From Rapana venosa (Eukaryota > Mollusca > Gastropoda > Neogastropoda > Muricidae), in the NCBI GenBank assembly GCA_028751875.1, contig CM054155.1:674949-738948 (forward strand): DNA of 64,000 nt, given 5' to 3'. Of the stretch, positions 32,756 through 45,245 are shown one piece after another. Position numbers and translations under genes: made by a program. Below the pieces are notes generated by a model. That model was not told the DNA's origin. It searched no databases and saw only the letters and a program-made list of their open reading frames with translations. Position 1 is the stretch's first letter. The number at the start of each line of letters is the position of its first letter.

Positions 32756-33089
32756 TCTTGAGATGAACTATTTTGATAATCTAGGCGGTAAGTAGTTGTT
32801 TGGCATAGTGGTTGATGGTGATTATTTCAATGGTCTGAATGGTAATGCAGTCAACTGTACTGGTCAACTGTACTGGTCATTCCAATTCCAAATATTTTAC
32901 TTTATTGATATAGGTTTATGTATAAAAATATGCTTTATCTCCAAGCTTACGTTTCGCAGAACGAAGGAAAAGCTAAGGACAAGTACAGGGATCCACAATC
33001 TGACAATGATGATTATATCAATGCTCCTTTAACTCTAAATAAATAACGGGACCCGGTCTCTTCTCTCTGCCCATTAAGAAGTGTTGGAT
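32756..33089. other. Intronic stretch with no recognised feature
   Basis: No gene or repeat recognised. Confidence 0.45.
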
Positions 33090-33327
33090 TGCACTTGAAA
33101 GGTATCTCCAATGTACATTGTTAGCATCTACCCCCCAAAATAGGTTGCCTTCCTAATCACTATTTTTCAAATCTGTTGGATCATAGGTGAAGTGCCTCAT
33201 ATTTGGAGACAATCAAATGTTGTACCAATGCTAAAACAAGGAACACCTAGAAATGACTATAAAAATCACAGACCTTGTTCTGACATCCCATGTCTGTAAA
33301 CTAATGGAAATAATAATCTTAAGTAAC

Positions 33328-33605
33328 CAGCCGCCTTGGCGCAGTGGTTAGTGCCTTGGGTTACGTATGCAAGGTCGCGGGTTCGATTCCCATTCCCCAT
33401 AAGTCAAAGGGATTTTTTCTCGGACTCCGGCCGCTCCTACCCAGAGTAAGTGTGCTGTGGGCTCAGTGGGAAGACAGGGACCACACAGTCCGAGCTCATC
33501 CACTTACGGTTGCGAATTTGAGAGTGTTGCTCGAATTACCTGACCCACACTACATTGTCCTGTATCTCCTCGGCCTGGTTGGACGCCGGGATATATTATG
33601 AAATA
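33328..33605 (+). repeat. tRNA-derived SINE
   Basis: The head 'cgccttggcgcagtggttag' gives an A box, and 'gtcgcgggttcgattcccat' gives a B box about 35 bases later. The body contains 'ctcggactccggccgctcct' and 'cctcggcctggttggacgcc' and differs from both other SINE types here. No clean target-site duplication was found. Confidence 0.75.
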
Positions 33606-33714
33606 GTAAGCGTAGAGTACAACTCTGTCAAGTAGTCCTAACACATAAACACTTCCAACATGCACATCATTACGTCATTCTCATTGTCCATTGACCACCA
33701 TGCAATAAAAAAAA

Positions 33715-34110
33715 AAATGCCTCTGATTCGTGGTCCCACTTGCTCTGGTCTCATGGTGGCCTCAGATTCGGTTTTGCCCAAACACTTCTGTGCCTGTGTG
33801 AGTTAGTGTCAAAGCCTTCGAGTTGGGGGTTCGCAGTGGACGGTCATAGGAGTGGACGTTGTGGTGGTAGCCACCCCTCGGTGGCCCAACTCACATCATC
33901 GGCTCCGAGACTGAGCTAAGATGTCGTTACTAAGGGGGCTAGTAGGTGGTTACTCCTGCGTATGATAGCTCAGAATAGGCACCTCTGAACACCACCAAAG
34001 TAACCCAGCAACGTGCAGGGCCTCTCTGGCTGGTGGCAACCACCAAAGCGCCTGATGAGTGATTGGCTCCCTGTGGACTTCCGACCCTGAGGATGAGACA
34101 TAACAAATCG
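33715..34110 (-). repeat. Unclassified dispersed repeat R1, copy 3 (inverted)
   Basis: This is the reverse complement of R1: 'cttgctctggtctcatggtg', 'ctaagggggctagtaggtgg', 'gaacaccaccaaagtaaccc' and 'acgtgcagggcctct'. It lies inside the RNase H LINE. Confidence 0.75.
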
Positions 34111-36209
34111 GGGTGTGGCTGTGGCGGGGAGAATGGAATGAGCGGTGTGGGAGTAGTGGGATGGGGGACGTCACAGAAGATGAGGCAGCCCAAAAAAACT
34201 TTTAAGAAGATTGGTTCACTTCTGTTGTAAAAATAACATCATACCAGCCAGCCAAACAAGATTTTGAAAAGGAAAAATCATCAAGTGACCATTTAGTGAA
34301 AATCTACACTCAAAGTACATAACAATTTGCCATATTGTTCGACATAAAAAAGCTTACGATCAAGTATGGCATGCCAAATTGTTAGAGACACTAAAACATC
34401 TGGGGCTGTCAGGGCACATTTACTACTAAAGAAAAGGTTTCTTGAGTCAAAGGAGCATGCAAATAAGGGTACAGAATACATATTCAAAAATGTTAGACCT
34501 GTTCAGATGGCTTGACCTCAAGGCTCAGTGATAGCACTAATCTTATTCAATATCTTATCACACGATCTACCTAAACATAGTTCTAACGCAGTAGTCATCG
34601 CTCAATATGCAGACGACGTATGTTTGTGGATGAATGTAACGATGAAACGAATAACTCCCAAGAGGGCTTTTAAATCATAATTATTATAAGAAAGGTATCT
34701 CAAACAGAGCTTGACAAAGTAAATCAGTATATTTCAGAAAATGGACTTTCAATGTCCCCAGAAAACCCCCACATATTGTACTTTTTAATGACGGTAGTAA
34801 TCCCGATGATCTACCAACATTGAAATCAGAAAATAATGTCATTCACTAAGAGCAATCTGTAAAATTCCTTGGCGTCATCATTACTTCCAAACTGACATGG
34901 AATTCACACATTGAATATATCGTGAATTTGGCCGGAAAAAGTATTAACCTTTGAAAATCCCTAGTAAGCACAAGTGGGGGCAAGACCCTTTGACACTGAA
35001 ACACTTAGCAACATCACTTAGCAACATCACTTGTTTGTTCTTACTTAACTTACGGTCAAGAAGTGCTGTTCAGTGCTCCTCAATATCTTAAAAATAAAAT
35101 TAATAAGTTTAGATTGCAAGGCATATCGCCTTGCACTTGGTGTTTTTCCAGACGTCATCTTTTGATGCATATAAGGAAGTAGATGTGCTTCTTTCAGATG
35201 AACACCGATGACTTGCTTGCATGAAATACATTGTGGGAAGTTCATCATGCAGAATGTTGTCGCAGAAGAGGTTATGATTCAATCTGATGTTGATTTTCCC
35301 AACAGAGCAAGGAACATTTGTTTCCTTCACTATAATTAGATCTTATTCAACAGAATAACTAGACAAAGCAGGAATCACCCGAGAGAATGTTGATGTCGAG
35401 CCAAAAAAATCACGCCTTGTCCAAAGTGGGAGCAAAACAGATCGTACATTGACACTGAGCATACACCATACAAGAAAGACAATAATCCATGTCTTGTCAT
35501 CAGTTTTGTCAGATCGCATATTGAAATCACATACCCAAATCATCTGAAAATATTATATACAGATGGATCACTTCTTGGCAGTCAATAAGCAAGCGCAGCC
35601 TTTGTTATCCCAGAACTTAAAACTGAAAAAACAATATACCTCGGAAAAAAATCGATCTGTATAATTATACTGCGGAACATCTGGCAATTCTTATGAAATG
35701 AAACTATATCAATAAATTACCTGTTCCTGTCATCCAATTTTATTTTGTGTCGATTCAAAATCAGTATTACACTCACTTCGATCTGCTTCAGTAAAGCCGC
35801 ACTCTGATTTTGTGACAGAAATGAATTATTTTGAGGCAATTTCTGACTTGAAGAGGAGCAGATCTGTTTGTGTTGGGTTCTCTCTCATTTTGGCTTTCAG
35901 GATCATGAGGGGGCTGATGTGCTGCCAAAAGGGGTGCAAGCACGAGGAAGGATCAATAATTTTAATTTGTCCACTCTCAATATCTGATACTTACAATCCA
36001 TTGGAAAAAGAATCCAGGAATCAAATGAAATTAGTACTTAAAGATTTTGGTAGCACTTCTAAACAACATGTTGTAAAGACTTATAACTAAAAAAATAAAG
36101 TTTCAAATTTCCCCCATTGTAGCATGACAAAGCTCAAACAAATTATCTCGCTACTTTACAGATTGAAGCCAAATGCATTTTACCCGATATCCCCGATTGT
36201 TCATTTGAA

Positions 36210-36450
36210 AATGATTTAGCCAGTCCAGCGTCGGCCGTCGCTCTTTCTCTGTTTCTGGTCCATCGATCTGGAATGGCCTCCCTATCTCTCTTCGCCAAAG
36301 GCCTTCTTGTGACACTTTTAAATCCGGCCTCAAGACATATTTGTTTCAAACCTAAGATTTTCCTCTCCTGTTTCATTTCATAGCTGTCCCAGCTTTCAAG
36401 TCAAAATCCCATCACCCTGCCAAAGTGTATAACCTCTCTCTCTCTCTTGG
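36210..36450 (+). pseudogene. L2-like LINE, short 3' fragment B4
   Basis: The translation in two frames gives the end of the L2-like ORF2: VGRRSFSVSGPSIWNGLPIS, then CDTFKSGLKTYLFQT. Truncated at both ends. Confidence 0.75.
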
Positions 36451-36509
36451 ATTTGAAATTAGAATGTCGACTTGGATGATTTATTTATTCATATGGGCAT
36501 TCATATGAC

Positions 36510-36830
36510 TATGTATGCATGTGTGTGTGCGTGCGCGCGCGCGCGTGAGTGTCTGAGAATGGTTTTCTGGATTATCTTGAGCTATGTTTGTTTGCTCTTT
36601 ATGGCATTGACATGGTGTATGTTGCGATTGCATCTTGTTCTGTTAAAATAGAAAAAATTGGATTTGTTAGTAGTGTCATTTTTTATCATATATATTAATT
36701 GGAATGGTTATCGATTTGATTCATGTGCATGTGTGAGTTGTTTTGTGCCTATATGTGTGTGGGCGTGCGTGCGTCGTTGTGTGTATGTGTGTGTGTGTTG
36801 TGTGTGTGTGTGTGTATTGTGTTTGTAAAC
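36510..36830. repeat. (GT)n/(GC)n simple repeats in AT-rich intron
   Basis: Short alternating GT/GC runs at 36520-36545 and 36755-36820, consistent with L2-like 3' UTR remains or independent microsatellites. Confidence 0.6.
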
Positions 36831-37119
36831 TGATGACTGTGAAAGAGAGTTGTTACATCATTACTTTCATTGCAATAACTGATGTACAGAAAAGTCGTTT
36901 CTAATTTTTTTCCCAAATTTTAAAAAAAAAAATGGGGCTGATTGCCCTTTTTTTGGCTTTTGGAAATTTACAGGGGTGTGGGTGTGGATGGGGGTTTGGG
37001 GAAAATTTTATCTTTATTGTGAGGGGAAATTTTGATGTGTTTTAGACATGAAATTATTTCCAATTTGTATTGTTTGGGGGGGTTTTAAAGAAAAAAAATT
37101 AAATATTAATAATAAAAAA

Positions 37120-39510
37120 AAATAATAATAATAATGGAATTTATATACGCTAAATTTTGTAAAAAACAAAAAAATTCAAAGCGCTTGCACTAAATTCATT
37201 TACAGGCATGAAACTCTCCTTAAACATAATGAAAAAAATCCATGCGCGCGCCCTACGTCACCGCACACGCACGCACAAAACCCCACACACACCACAAAAC
37301 CACCCACAACCACCCAAAACACAAACCACACACACACCCACACACACAAAAAAACAAAAAAACCAAAAAACCCCTTAGCCCCGGTGAAAGATGTTTTTAA
37401 AAAATTAGGGCCCAAGATATGGGGGGAAAAAAAAAGTTCAGGTGGGAAAAAATTTTTTTTTTGAGGTTGGAATTTGAAGGAATAAGGGGAAGGGCTTTTG
37501 ACAAAGTGAAAAGGGAGGTCTTTCCCAGGTGGGGGGAAACCAGAAAAGGAAAAGGACGACGGCCAAACAGGGGGTTTTTTTTAATCTGGGTGTTCGAAAG
37601 AAACAAAGTATCGGGGGGCGGGAACAAAGGGAAGGGGATGGAGTGAAAGGGGGAAAAGACAGTTACGAGAAAGGGGGGGTTTGAAAGATTTGTGGAGACA
37701 TTTAAAACCAGAGGGTTTATTGATTTTAATACCTCATTTTGTGGGGCACCAAACCAGTGAAGAGATCGCGAAGGGAGTGTTTGTTCAGTTTTTTTTTTTC
37801 TTAGGCGTCGAGCTGCAGAGTTTTGAAAATGCGTTGAAGAGAGTGGATGGGTTTGATGCGGGTAGGCCACCAAAAGAGAATTACATTTAGCCCCTAAACT
37901 GAAAGAATAAAAAGAGTGAAAAAGCTTAAAAAGTTGATCAGGGGAACAAAATTTTCCCCGAATCGCGTTTTACGCCCGTAATTGATAGTGAAAGGGACTG
38001 GGAAAGGCCTTGGGTGATGAATATTTTTCATAGGAGTGTGTTGTCAAGAACTACTCCTAAATATTCACAGATTTGGCCCAAAAGGGAACTGACTTTCCCG
38101 GGAATTCTTTTGAAGTTTTTGTGATAGGGGAAAAGTTTATGGTTGGGCCCCTTATGGGCATGGTTTGGGTTTTTATCGGAAATTAATTTTTAACTTGTTT
38201 GATTTCACCCATTTTTTGAATGTTTAAAGGCAGGGGGAATTTTGCCAAGAAAAGGAATTTTCAACGGGTATCGCGCATGAAGTTGGAGAAATTTTGGGCA
38301 TAAGAAAGGGATGATCAATAGGGTGGTTTTTTATTATATGTGGAGTGGAGCCGTTTTATAGAGAAAAGAAAAACGGGGCCCCGGGACCCTGATCCCTGGG
38401 GGGACTCCCTTTCCCAAATTTTGACATTTTTTTGATTGAATTTTGTTTAAAAATTTAACTTTTGGAACCCCGGGCTTGAGGTATGAAGTAAAAAAAGGTG
38501 AGGGGTGTTTCCCTTAATACCAAACGTATTTTTTTGGGGGGCAGAAAGAAGAATTGAGTGATCCTTTGGGATCAAAGGCTGCAGATAAGGGCAAAAGAGG
38601 AGGGGGGAGGGTTTTTTTCCCCGCAAACAGAACAAGGAAAAATGTACTAAAGTATGGACTAGGGGGGGTTTTCGGTTTCTGGGTTGGGGGAAGGCAGACT
38701 GAAAAATGGGAAGAAGATCCCTTGGGGAAAAGAAGGTGACTGTTGAGCTGTTTGAGAACAACTTTTTTTTAGTACTTTAGAGATAAAGGGTAAGTTTGAG
38801 AAGGCCTATAATTCTTTAGGGAAAGTTGGGATCGGGTCCCCGGGTTTTTTAGTAGAGGTTTTGACTATTGGGTGTTTTAAGGCTTTAGGGGAAAAATTTC
38901 CCCGACTGAAGAGATGAGTTTTTTCTATTTTAGTGTAATGGGAAAGTTTTGGGGAAAGGGATTGTGAAAAACAGGAGCAGGGTTTTTGGGATCAAGGTCG
39001 CAAAAGATTTTTTGTCATTTCCTTCAGAATTGTCAAATTTGGGGTTTTTTAATTTTTTTAACTTGTTTTTTTTTTTGGAAAAAGGAAGGAAAAGAGAGGA
39101 GTGCCAGTGAAATGGGGGGCAGGAAAGGGGCAGGCGGGGAAAAGTTTGAAACCAAAACTGGAGCGGGATGTTTCGAACTTTTTTCTGAAAAGAAGGCAGA
39201 AAATTATGGATGGAATTCAGACAGGCTGTGGGTGTTAGGCAGAGGAGTTTTTTTTTTGCAGATCCAAGGAGATTGAGGTGAGGGAAAAAAGAGATTTTAT
39301 GGATGTAGCACAAAGAATTTGGGAAGATTTAGTAGTCTGTCTTTTGCTGAATGGATTAAGAGTTTGACTTTGTTATTTGTTTTCGGAAAAGCTGTTTGTT
39401 GATTTCGGTTTTTGACTTCCGCCACTGCCGTTCTAGTTGCCGGCGTTTGCGCTTCGCTATCAAGATGTCTTGGGTATACCATGGCGCCAGGGTTGTCAGG
39501 GGGGAGTGAT
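37120..39510 (-). pseudogene. L2-like LINE, corrupted copy B5 (3' part)
   Basis: On the minus strand, damaged but collinear L2-like blocks are readable: the connector APxTRTAVAEVKNRNQQTAF (about 39420), later HPLSSTHFQNSAARRLRKKK, RSLHWFG and GRRPFPFL. The 3' terminus with its ATT-type tail lies at 37120-37195. Frame changes are far more frequent than in the other copies, in line with poor base calling. Confidence 0.7.
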
Positions 39511-39521
39511 CATAGGTGTCC

Positions 39522-39684
<163 letters not shown>

Positions 39685-40389
39685 GGAAACATAAGTTTTT
39701 AAAATGGAAGAGACTTCTTTGCCTGTATAAAAGCTAAAAATTTATGATAACATAATTTATCACGATTTATTTTTCATGAAACCAAAAAAAAAAAAAAAGG
39801 AAAAAGTAACTTTATAAAAATTTTGATCCTTTTATTGATGAATACTACTTAAAAAATTGTCGATTATGACGAACGTGAATTATTTGTGTGATATCCAAAA
39901 AATAGGTGATGTTTTTTTCTTAATTGCTGATATATCATTTCATATTTATATACATTGTGTAAGGTTTTTTTTAAACACTCATGTATGTTCACTCATTGCC
40001 CTCATTCCTTTGTATTTTTGGGCTAAGGCCATGTACAGTAAAAGTCTGAAGTCTCTCTCTCTTCCCCTCCCTTCTTTTTGTCTTCCTTCTCTCTCTTCTC
40101 TTTTTCCTTCTCTCCCTTTCTTTCCCTCTCTCTTTCTTCTTTTTTATCTCTTCTTTTTTTTTTTCTTCCGGGGGTGGGAGGCCTGGTGTAAAAAAAGCAG
40201 GGAAATGCTAATCTATTACCCTCTGAAAATAAAAATGTTTCTCTCTCCTCTCTCCTCTCTTTTCTCTCTCTCTCTCCTCTCTTCTGTACATTTGGCTGTA
40301 GAATATTTATTGTTTTTGTTGTATGACTGTGTAGTATGAGTTGGTGCAAGCGCTTTGATTTGTCTATGCAAGAACGCGCCTATCATTTC

Positions 40390-40483
40390 ATTTTTTTTTT
40401 TTTTTTGATTATTATTTTTTTTTTTCACTGTTTTCGGTGTTTTTTTTTTTATTCAATTTTTTTTTCCCTTTTTTTTTTTTTTT

Positions 40484-40515
<32 letters not shown>

Positions 40516-40524
40516 TTTTTTTTG

Positions 40525-40557
<33 letters not shown>

Positions 40558-41127
40558 CCCCCCCAAACCCCCCCCCTTTTTTTTTTTTTTTTCCCCCAAG
40601 AAAAAAAAAAACAAAAAAAAAAAAACCGCCCCGGGGGGAAAAAACAGGGGGCCCCCCCCCCCCCCCAAAAAAAATTGTTTTGCAAAAATTTTTTTTTAAA
40701 AAGGGGGGGGGGGGAAAAAGGGGGGAAAAAAAAGGGGAAAAAATTTTTTTAAATATTTGGGGGGGTTTTGGGTTTTTCCCCCCAAAAAAAAGGGGGGGGT
40801 TTTTTTATTTTTTTGGTTTTTTTTAAAATTTTTCTTTTTTTTGGGGGAAAAAGGGTTTTTTTAAAATTTTTTTTTTTTTTTTTTTTGGGGGGTTTGTTTT
40901 TTTTTGGGTTTTTTTTTTTTAAAAGGGTGTTAAAATTTTTTTTGGGGGTTTTTTTTTTTTTGTTTTTTGGGAAAGGGGGAAGGGGGGGGGGGGGGTTTGG
41001 GGGGGGGGTTTTTGGGTTTTTAAAATTTTTCCCCCTTTTTTTTTGGGGGGGGAAAAAAGGGGGGGGGGGGGGGGGGGGGGGGGTTTTTTTTTGGGGGGGG
41101 GGGTTTTTTTTTGGGGGGGGGGGGGGG

Positions 41128-41162
<35 letters not shown>

Positions 41163-41399
41163 GGGGGGGGGGAAAAAAAGGTTTTTTTTTGGAAAATTTG
41201 GGAGGGTTGGGGGTTTTTTTTGGGGGTTTTGGTTTTTTTTGGGGGGGGGAAAAAAAAAGGGGGGTTTTGGGGGGGGTTTTTTTTTTTTTTTGGGGGGGGT
41301 TTTTTTTGGGGGGGTTGGGGGGTTTTTTGGGGGGGGGGGGGGGAAAAGGGACAGGGGGGGGGGGGGGGGGGTTTTGGGGGGGAAAAAGGGGGGGGGGAA

Positions 41400-41433
<34 letters not shown>

Positions 41434-41935
41434 AAAGGGGGGGGGGGGGGGTTGGGGGGGGGGAAAAAAAAGGGGGGAAAATTTTTCCTTTTTTTTTTGG
41501 GGGGGGGGAAAAAAATTGGGGAAAAGGGGGGGGGGAAAAGAAAAAAAAAAAGGGGGGGGGGGTTTTGGTTTTTTTTTGGGGTTTTTTTTGGGGGGGTTTT
41601 TTAATTTGAAAAGGGGGGGGTTTTTTTTTTTTAAAAAGGGGGGGCCCTTTTTTGGGGGTTGGTTTTTTTTTTTTTTTTTTTTTTTTAAAAGGGGGGGGTT
41701 TTTTTGGGGGAAAAAAAGGGGGGGGGGGTTTTTTTTTTTTGGGGGGGGGGGTTTTTTTTTTTTTTTAAAAATTTTTTTGGGTTTTTTAAATTTTTTAAAA
41801 AAAATTTTTTTTGTCTTTTTTTTCCCCCAAAAAAAATTTTAAAAATTTTAATAAATTTTTTTTGGGGGGTTTTTTTTTTTTTTTTTTGGGGGTTTTTTTT
41901 TTTTTTTTAAAATATTGGGGTTTTTTTTGCAACCA
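40390..41935. other. Homopolymer-only sequence, probable artefact
   Basis: The sequence is almost entirely runs of four or more identical bases, first T-rich, then G/T-rich. All open frames here (Phe/Gly/Lys-only translations) are meaningless. Confidence 0.9.
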
Positions 41936-42345
41936 AGGGGAGATTTGGGTGAGGGAAAAAAGAAAATTTTATGGATGTAGCACAAAGAATTTGGAAGAGT
42001 TAGTAGTCTGTCTTTGCTGAATGGATTAAGAGTTTGACTTTGTTTATTTGTTTTCGGAAAAGCTGTTTGTTGATTTCGGTTTTTGACTTCCGCCACTGCC
42101 GTTCTAGTTGCCGGCGTTTGCGCTTCGCTATCAAGATGTCTTGGGTATACCATGGCGCACAGGGTCTGTCAGGGAGGAGATGATCAGTAGGAGGTGCATG
42201 CTCATCAAGCAGTTGGCGGAGAATAGTGTTATAGTGATCAGAGAGGTCAGTGTGGTCAGAGGTTTGTGAAAAACGTTCGGAAGCTTGGGAAGAGAAGGTA
42301 TGAATGTCTAAGGCCTTAAGATTACGACGAGTAACATATTTCTTC
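41935..42345 (-). pseudogene. L2-like LINE, ORF2 connector fragment
   Basis: On the minus strand the translation gives KYVTRRNLKALDIHTFSS, QLLDEHAPP and the connector around TEINKQLF, in the same order as copy B1. Below 42000 it grades into corrupted sequence. It is probably the true 5' part of the copy whose 3' part lies at 37120. Confidence 0.75.
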
Positions 42346-42499
42346 TTTCTGACATATTAATGTGAGTAGTTGATTGCAAGTATAACTAAGTGATTGAGTT
42401 TTTGTCAGCTTCATTGTGTATAATTATGCTATGCATTTCTTCATGTTTGTTTGCCTTTTGTTTTGCGTTTTGGTTTTTATGTTGTAGTTTTGTTGTTGT

Positions 42500-42567
42500 T
42501 GTTTTTTCTGAGGACCTGGTGTAAAGAAGCCCGGCTTATCCAATTATCCTCATTAAAACATTCGAGT

Positions 42568-42640
<73 letters not shown>
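42500..42640 (+). repeat. S1-type SINE tail and (CT)n
   Basis: The tail 'gaggacctggtgtaaagaag' with 'ttatccaattatcctc' is followed by about 70 bases of CT. Confidence 0.6.
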
Positions 42641-42641
<1 letters not shown>

Positions 42642-42870
42642 GTTCAAATGAAGATAAGCAGTGCCCTGTTCGTAAAAACCAAATAGAGAATGAAGAACAC
42701 TTTTTATTTAATTGCCCTGTCTATGAAGATTTGAGACATAAGTTTCTTAAAGATGAGAAGAGACTTCCTTTGCACGTGCTACTCAAAGCTACAATATCTA
42801 CTGATAGACATAATTTATCACGATTTATTTTTCATGCAACCAACAGAAGAAGTAAGATAACTTTATAGAA
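42640..42870 (+). pseudogene. LINE family A C-terminal fragment
   Basis: The translation CPVRKNQIENEEHFLFNCPV, then YEDLRHKFL and LSRFIFHATN, matches the Cys-rich C-terminus seen at 1712-1930. A degraded duplicate is at 39690-39840. Confidence 0.7.
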
Positions 42871-43134
42871 ATAGATCCTTATATTGATGAATACTACATT
42901 TAAAACATTGTCGATTATGGGCGAACGTGAATTCATTTGTGATGAATATCCAAGAAATAGGTGATGTAATTTCTTTATTATTGGGTGATATATCATTTCA
43001 TATTTATATACATTGATAGTATAGTGTTTATAACACTCATGTCATATGTCCACTCATACGCCCATCATTCCTTTGTATTGTGGCCTAAGGCCGATGTACA
43101 GTAAAAGTCTGAAGTCTCTCTCTCTCTCTCTCAT

Positions 43135-43184
<50 letters not shown>

Positions 43185-43287
43185 TTCTCTCTCTCTCTTT
43201 TATCTCTTCTTTTTTTTTTTCTTCCGAGGGCTGGATGTAAAAAAGCAATGAAATGCTTAATCTATTACCCTCTGAAAAATAAAAATT

Positions 43288-43347
<60 letters not shown>

Positions 43348-43400
43348 CATTTGGACTTGTTAGAACTATTAATTGCTATTGGTTGTATGACTGTGTAAGA
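42871..43400 (+). repeat. (CT)n tracts with an S1-type SINE tail
   Basis: CT runs at 43115-43200 and 43290-43344 surround the tail 'gggctggatgtaaaaaagca' and 'cttaatctattaccctctga' (43215-43290). The part from 42871 to 43110 has no recognised feature. Confidence 0.65.
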
Positions 43401-43502
43401 ATGAGTTGAGTGCAAGCGCTTTGATTTGTCTATGCAAGAAACAGCGCCATATACATTTCATTTATTATTATTATTATGATTATTATTATTATTATTATCA
43501 AC
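43401..43502 (+). repeat. L2-like LINE 3' terminus with (ATT)n tail
   Basis: 'gtgcaagcgctttgatttgt', 'aaacagcgccatatacattt' and then ATT repeats match the ends at 4260 and 49905. Confidence 0.75.
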
Positions 43503-43648
43503 ATGTTTTCGGTGACTTTTTATTAATATTCAGAATTTGTGAATGTTCACTTCAAAGTCCATTTACCTGTTACTTTACATTGGACTTTAACATTTTTCTT
43601 GTTCCAATGTAATTTTATTTTACCTATGATAATCCTTACTCGTTAAAA

Positions 43649-43860
43649 CTCACACACACACACAAGCGCGCATGCTCGCTTGCACGCACACCACACACCC
43701 CACACACCCCACACACCCCACACTCTTTTCTCTCTCTTCTCTCTCACACACGCACACGCACACACACACACACAACACACAAAACACACACACCACACAC
43801 ACGCGCGCGCGCGCGCGCGCATATATACACGCGCACGCACACCCCCCACCCCCACCCACC
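43649..43860. repeat. (CA)n/(CG)n simple repeats
   Basis: CA, CCCCA and CG alternating runs. Confidence 0.9.
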
Positions 43861-43879
43861 CAAAAAAAAAGTGTTTTGC

Positions 43880-44380
43880 AGTAAAATTCAGTTTATCAAC
43901 GATCGTTCCTAGGTACTCCTATTCATGCACAAGCTCCACTTTAATTCCGTCGATCAAAAGATCTGGCATAGGAACTGGGTCGATACGGAAATCCATTAAA
44001 AGTTCTTTTGTCTTTCTTTCATTCTGGTCGAGGTAATTCTGTTTACGCCATAATGAGAAATCATGGACTTGTTTAGAATACACACAGTGTGAGTTTTTCC
44101 AGATCTTCAAGAGCAATGTCATCAGAGTATTTTTTCATCCTGAAGGTGGTATCACATTTAGTATAACCGTTGATATAAAGAGTGAAGAGGACAGGTGATA
44201 AGACATGTACGTGGGGAGCCAGTGTAAGTCATTTCAAAGGATATTGCATTTTGAAAGGGGACAGACTGTGCTCTGTTCATCAAGACATTCATAGTCCATG
44301 GAATGAGTTGAGGGCAGGCATTCAGAGAAAGCGGTTTCCTGGCCAGAAGGAGGGGTGGAATGGTGTTAATGCAGATGAGA
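43880..44380 (-). pseudogene. LINE family D-like RT fragment
   Basis: On the minus strand the blocks VLSPVLFTLYINGYTKC, a SDDIALEDL catalytic-type block (YADD replaced by YSDD), QVHDFSLWRKQNYLDQNE, KTKELLMDFRIDPVP and EYLGT-like sequence appear in order. This matches the missing middle of LINE D. Frameshifts are present. Confidence 0.75.
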
Positions 44381-44467
44381 AATCAACACAATACATGCAC
44401 AAGAGCTATGTTCTTTGTGATAACTATGTGATGGTGATGGTTAGAAAGACACTCCAGATCTACAAGA

Positions 44468-45241
44468 CTGACCGACTTTTACTGCTGTAAACAAGAGGTG
44501 TTTGGTGGATTGACAGGCTGTTACTGCTGTAAACAAGAGCTGTTTGGTGGATTGACAGGCTGTTACTGCTGTAAACAAGAGGTGTTCAGTGGATTGACAG
44601 ACTGTTACTGCTGTAAACAAGAGGTGTTCGGTGGACTGACAGGCTGTTACTGCTGTAAACAAGAGGTGTTTGGTGGACTGACAGGCTGTTACTGCTGTAA
44701 ACAAGAGGTGTTTGGTGGATTGACAGACTGTTACTGCTGTAAACAAGATATGTTTGGTGGACTGAGAGATTGTGACTGTTGTAAACAAGATGCGTTTGGT
44801 AACAGATGGTTACTGCTGTAAGCAAGCTGTGTTTCCTTGATGGACACTGTTACTGCTGTAAACAAGCTGTGTTTGTGTGATGGACACTGTTACTGCTGTA
44901 AACAAGCTGTGTTTGTGTGATGGACACTGTTACTGCTGTAAACAAGCTGTGTTTGTGTGATGGACACTGTTACTGCTGTAAACAAGCTGTGTTTGTGTGA
45001 TGGACACTGTTACTGCTGTAAACAAGCTGTGTTCGTGTGATGGACACTGTTACTGCTGTAAACAAGCTGTGTTCGTGTGATGGACACTGTTAGTGCTGTA
45101 AACAAGCTGTGTTCGTGTGATGGACACTGTTACTGCTGTAAACAAGCTGTGTTCGTGTGATGGACACTGTTACTGCTGTAAACAAGCTGTGTTCGTGTGA
45201 TGGACACTTACTGCTGTAAACAAGCTGTGTTCGTGTGATGG
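44468..45241. repeat. 42-bp then 40-bp minisatellite up to exon 8
   Basis: About eight 42-base units ('tgttactgctgtaaacaaga' plus 'ggtgtttggtggactgacag') change into about ten 40-base units ('gctgtgtttgtgtgatggac'). The 42-base period keeps an open frame, which is accidental. The last unit provides the exon 8 acceptor 'gtgatggacag'. Confidence 0.95.
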
Positions 45242-45245
45242 ACAG

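Larger units (their letters stand above)
33090..36110 (+). pseudogene. LINE with RNase H domain (I/R1-side family G), broken and nested
   Basis: The RT finger fragment at 33160-33320 reads IFQICWIIGEVPHIWRQSNV and VPMLKQGTPRNDYKNHRP. A SINE (33328-33605) and an R1 repeat (33715-34110) interrupt it. It resumes with VRHKKAYDQVWHAKLLETLK in changing frames, then SHDLPKHSSNAVVIAQYADD, with the catalytic YADD at about 34604-34615. The thumb block VKFLGVIITSKLTWNSHIEY follows. Further on, YTDGSLLGSQ (about 35559), TAEHLAILM and the Asp-containing SDSK-like stretch form an RNase H domain. That domain is known only in LINE clades such as I, R1, Tad and Loa. Many stops make it inactive. Confidence 0.75.

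Noticed and set aside
33328..33410. Possible functional tRNA gene
   Set aside because: Same reasoning: promoter boxes only, followed by SINE body sequence.
40336..42020. Several open frames encoding only Phe, Gly and Lys
   Set aside because: They come from homopolymer runs in a corrupted segment and carry no biological information.
44498..44821. Cys-rich repeat protein CYCCKQEVFGGLTG
   Set aside because: It arises from a 42-bp minisatellite (14 codons per unit). It has no signal peptide or flanking gene structure and ends where the period changes to 40 bp.
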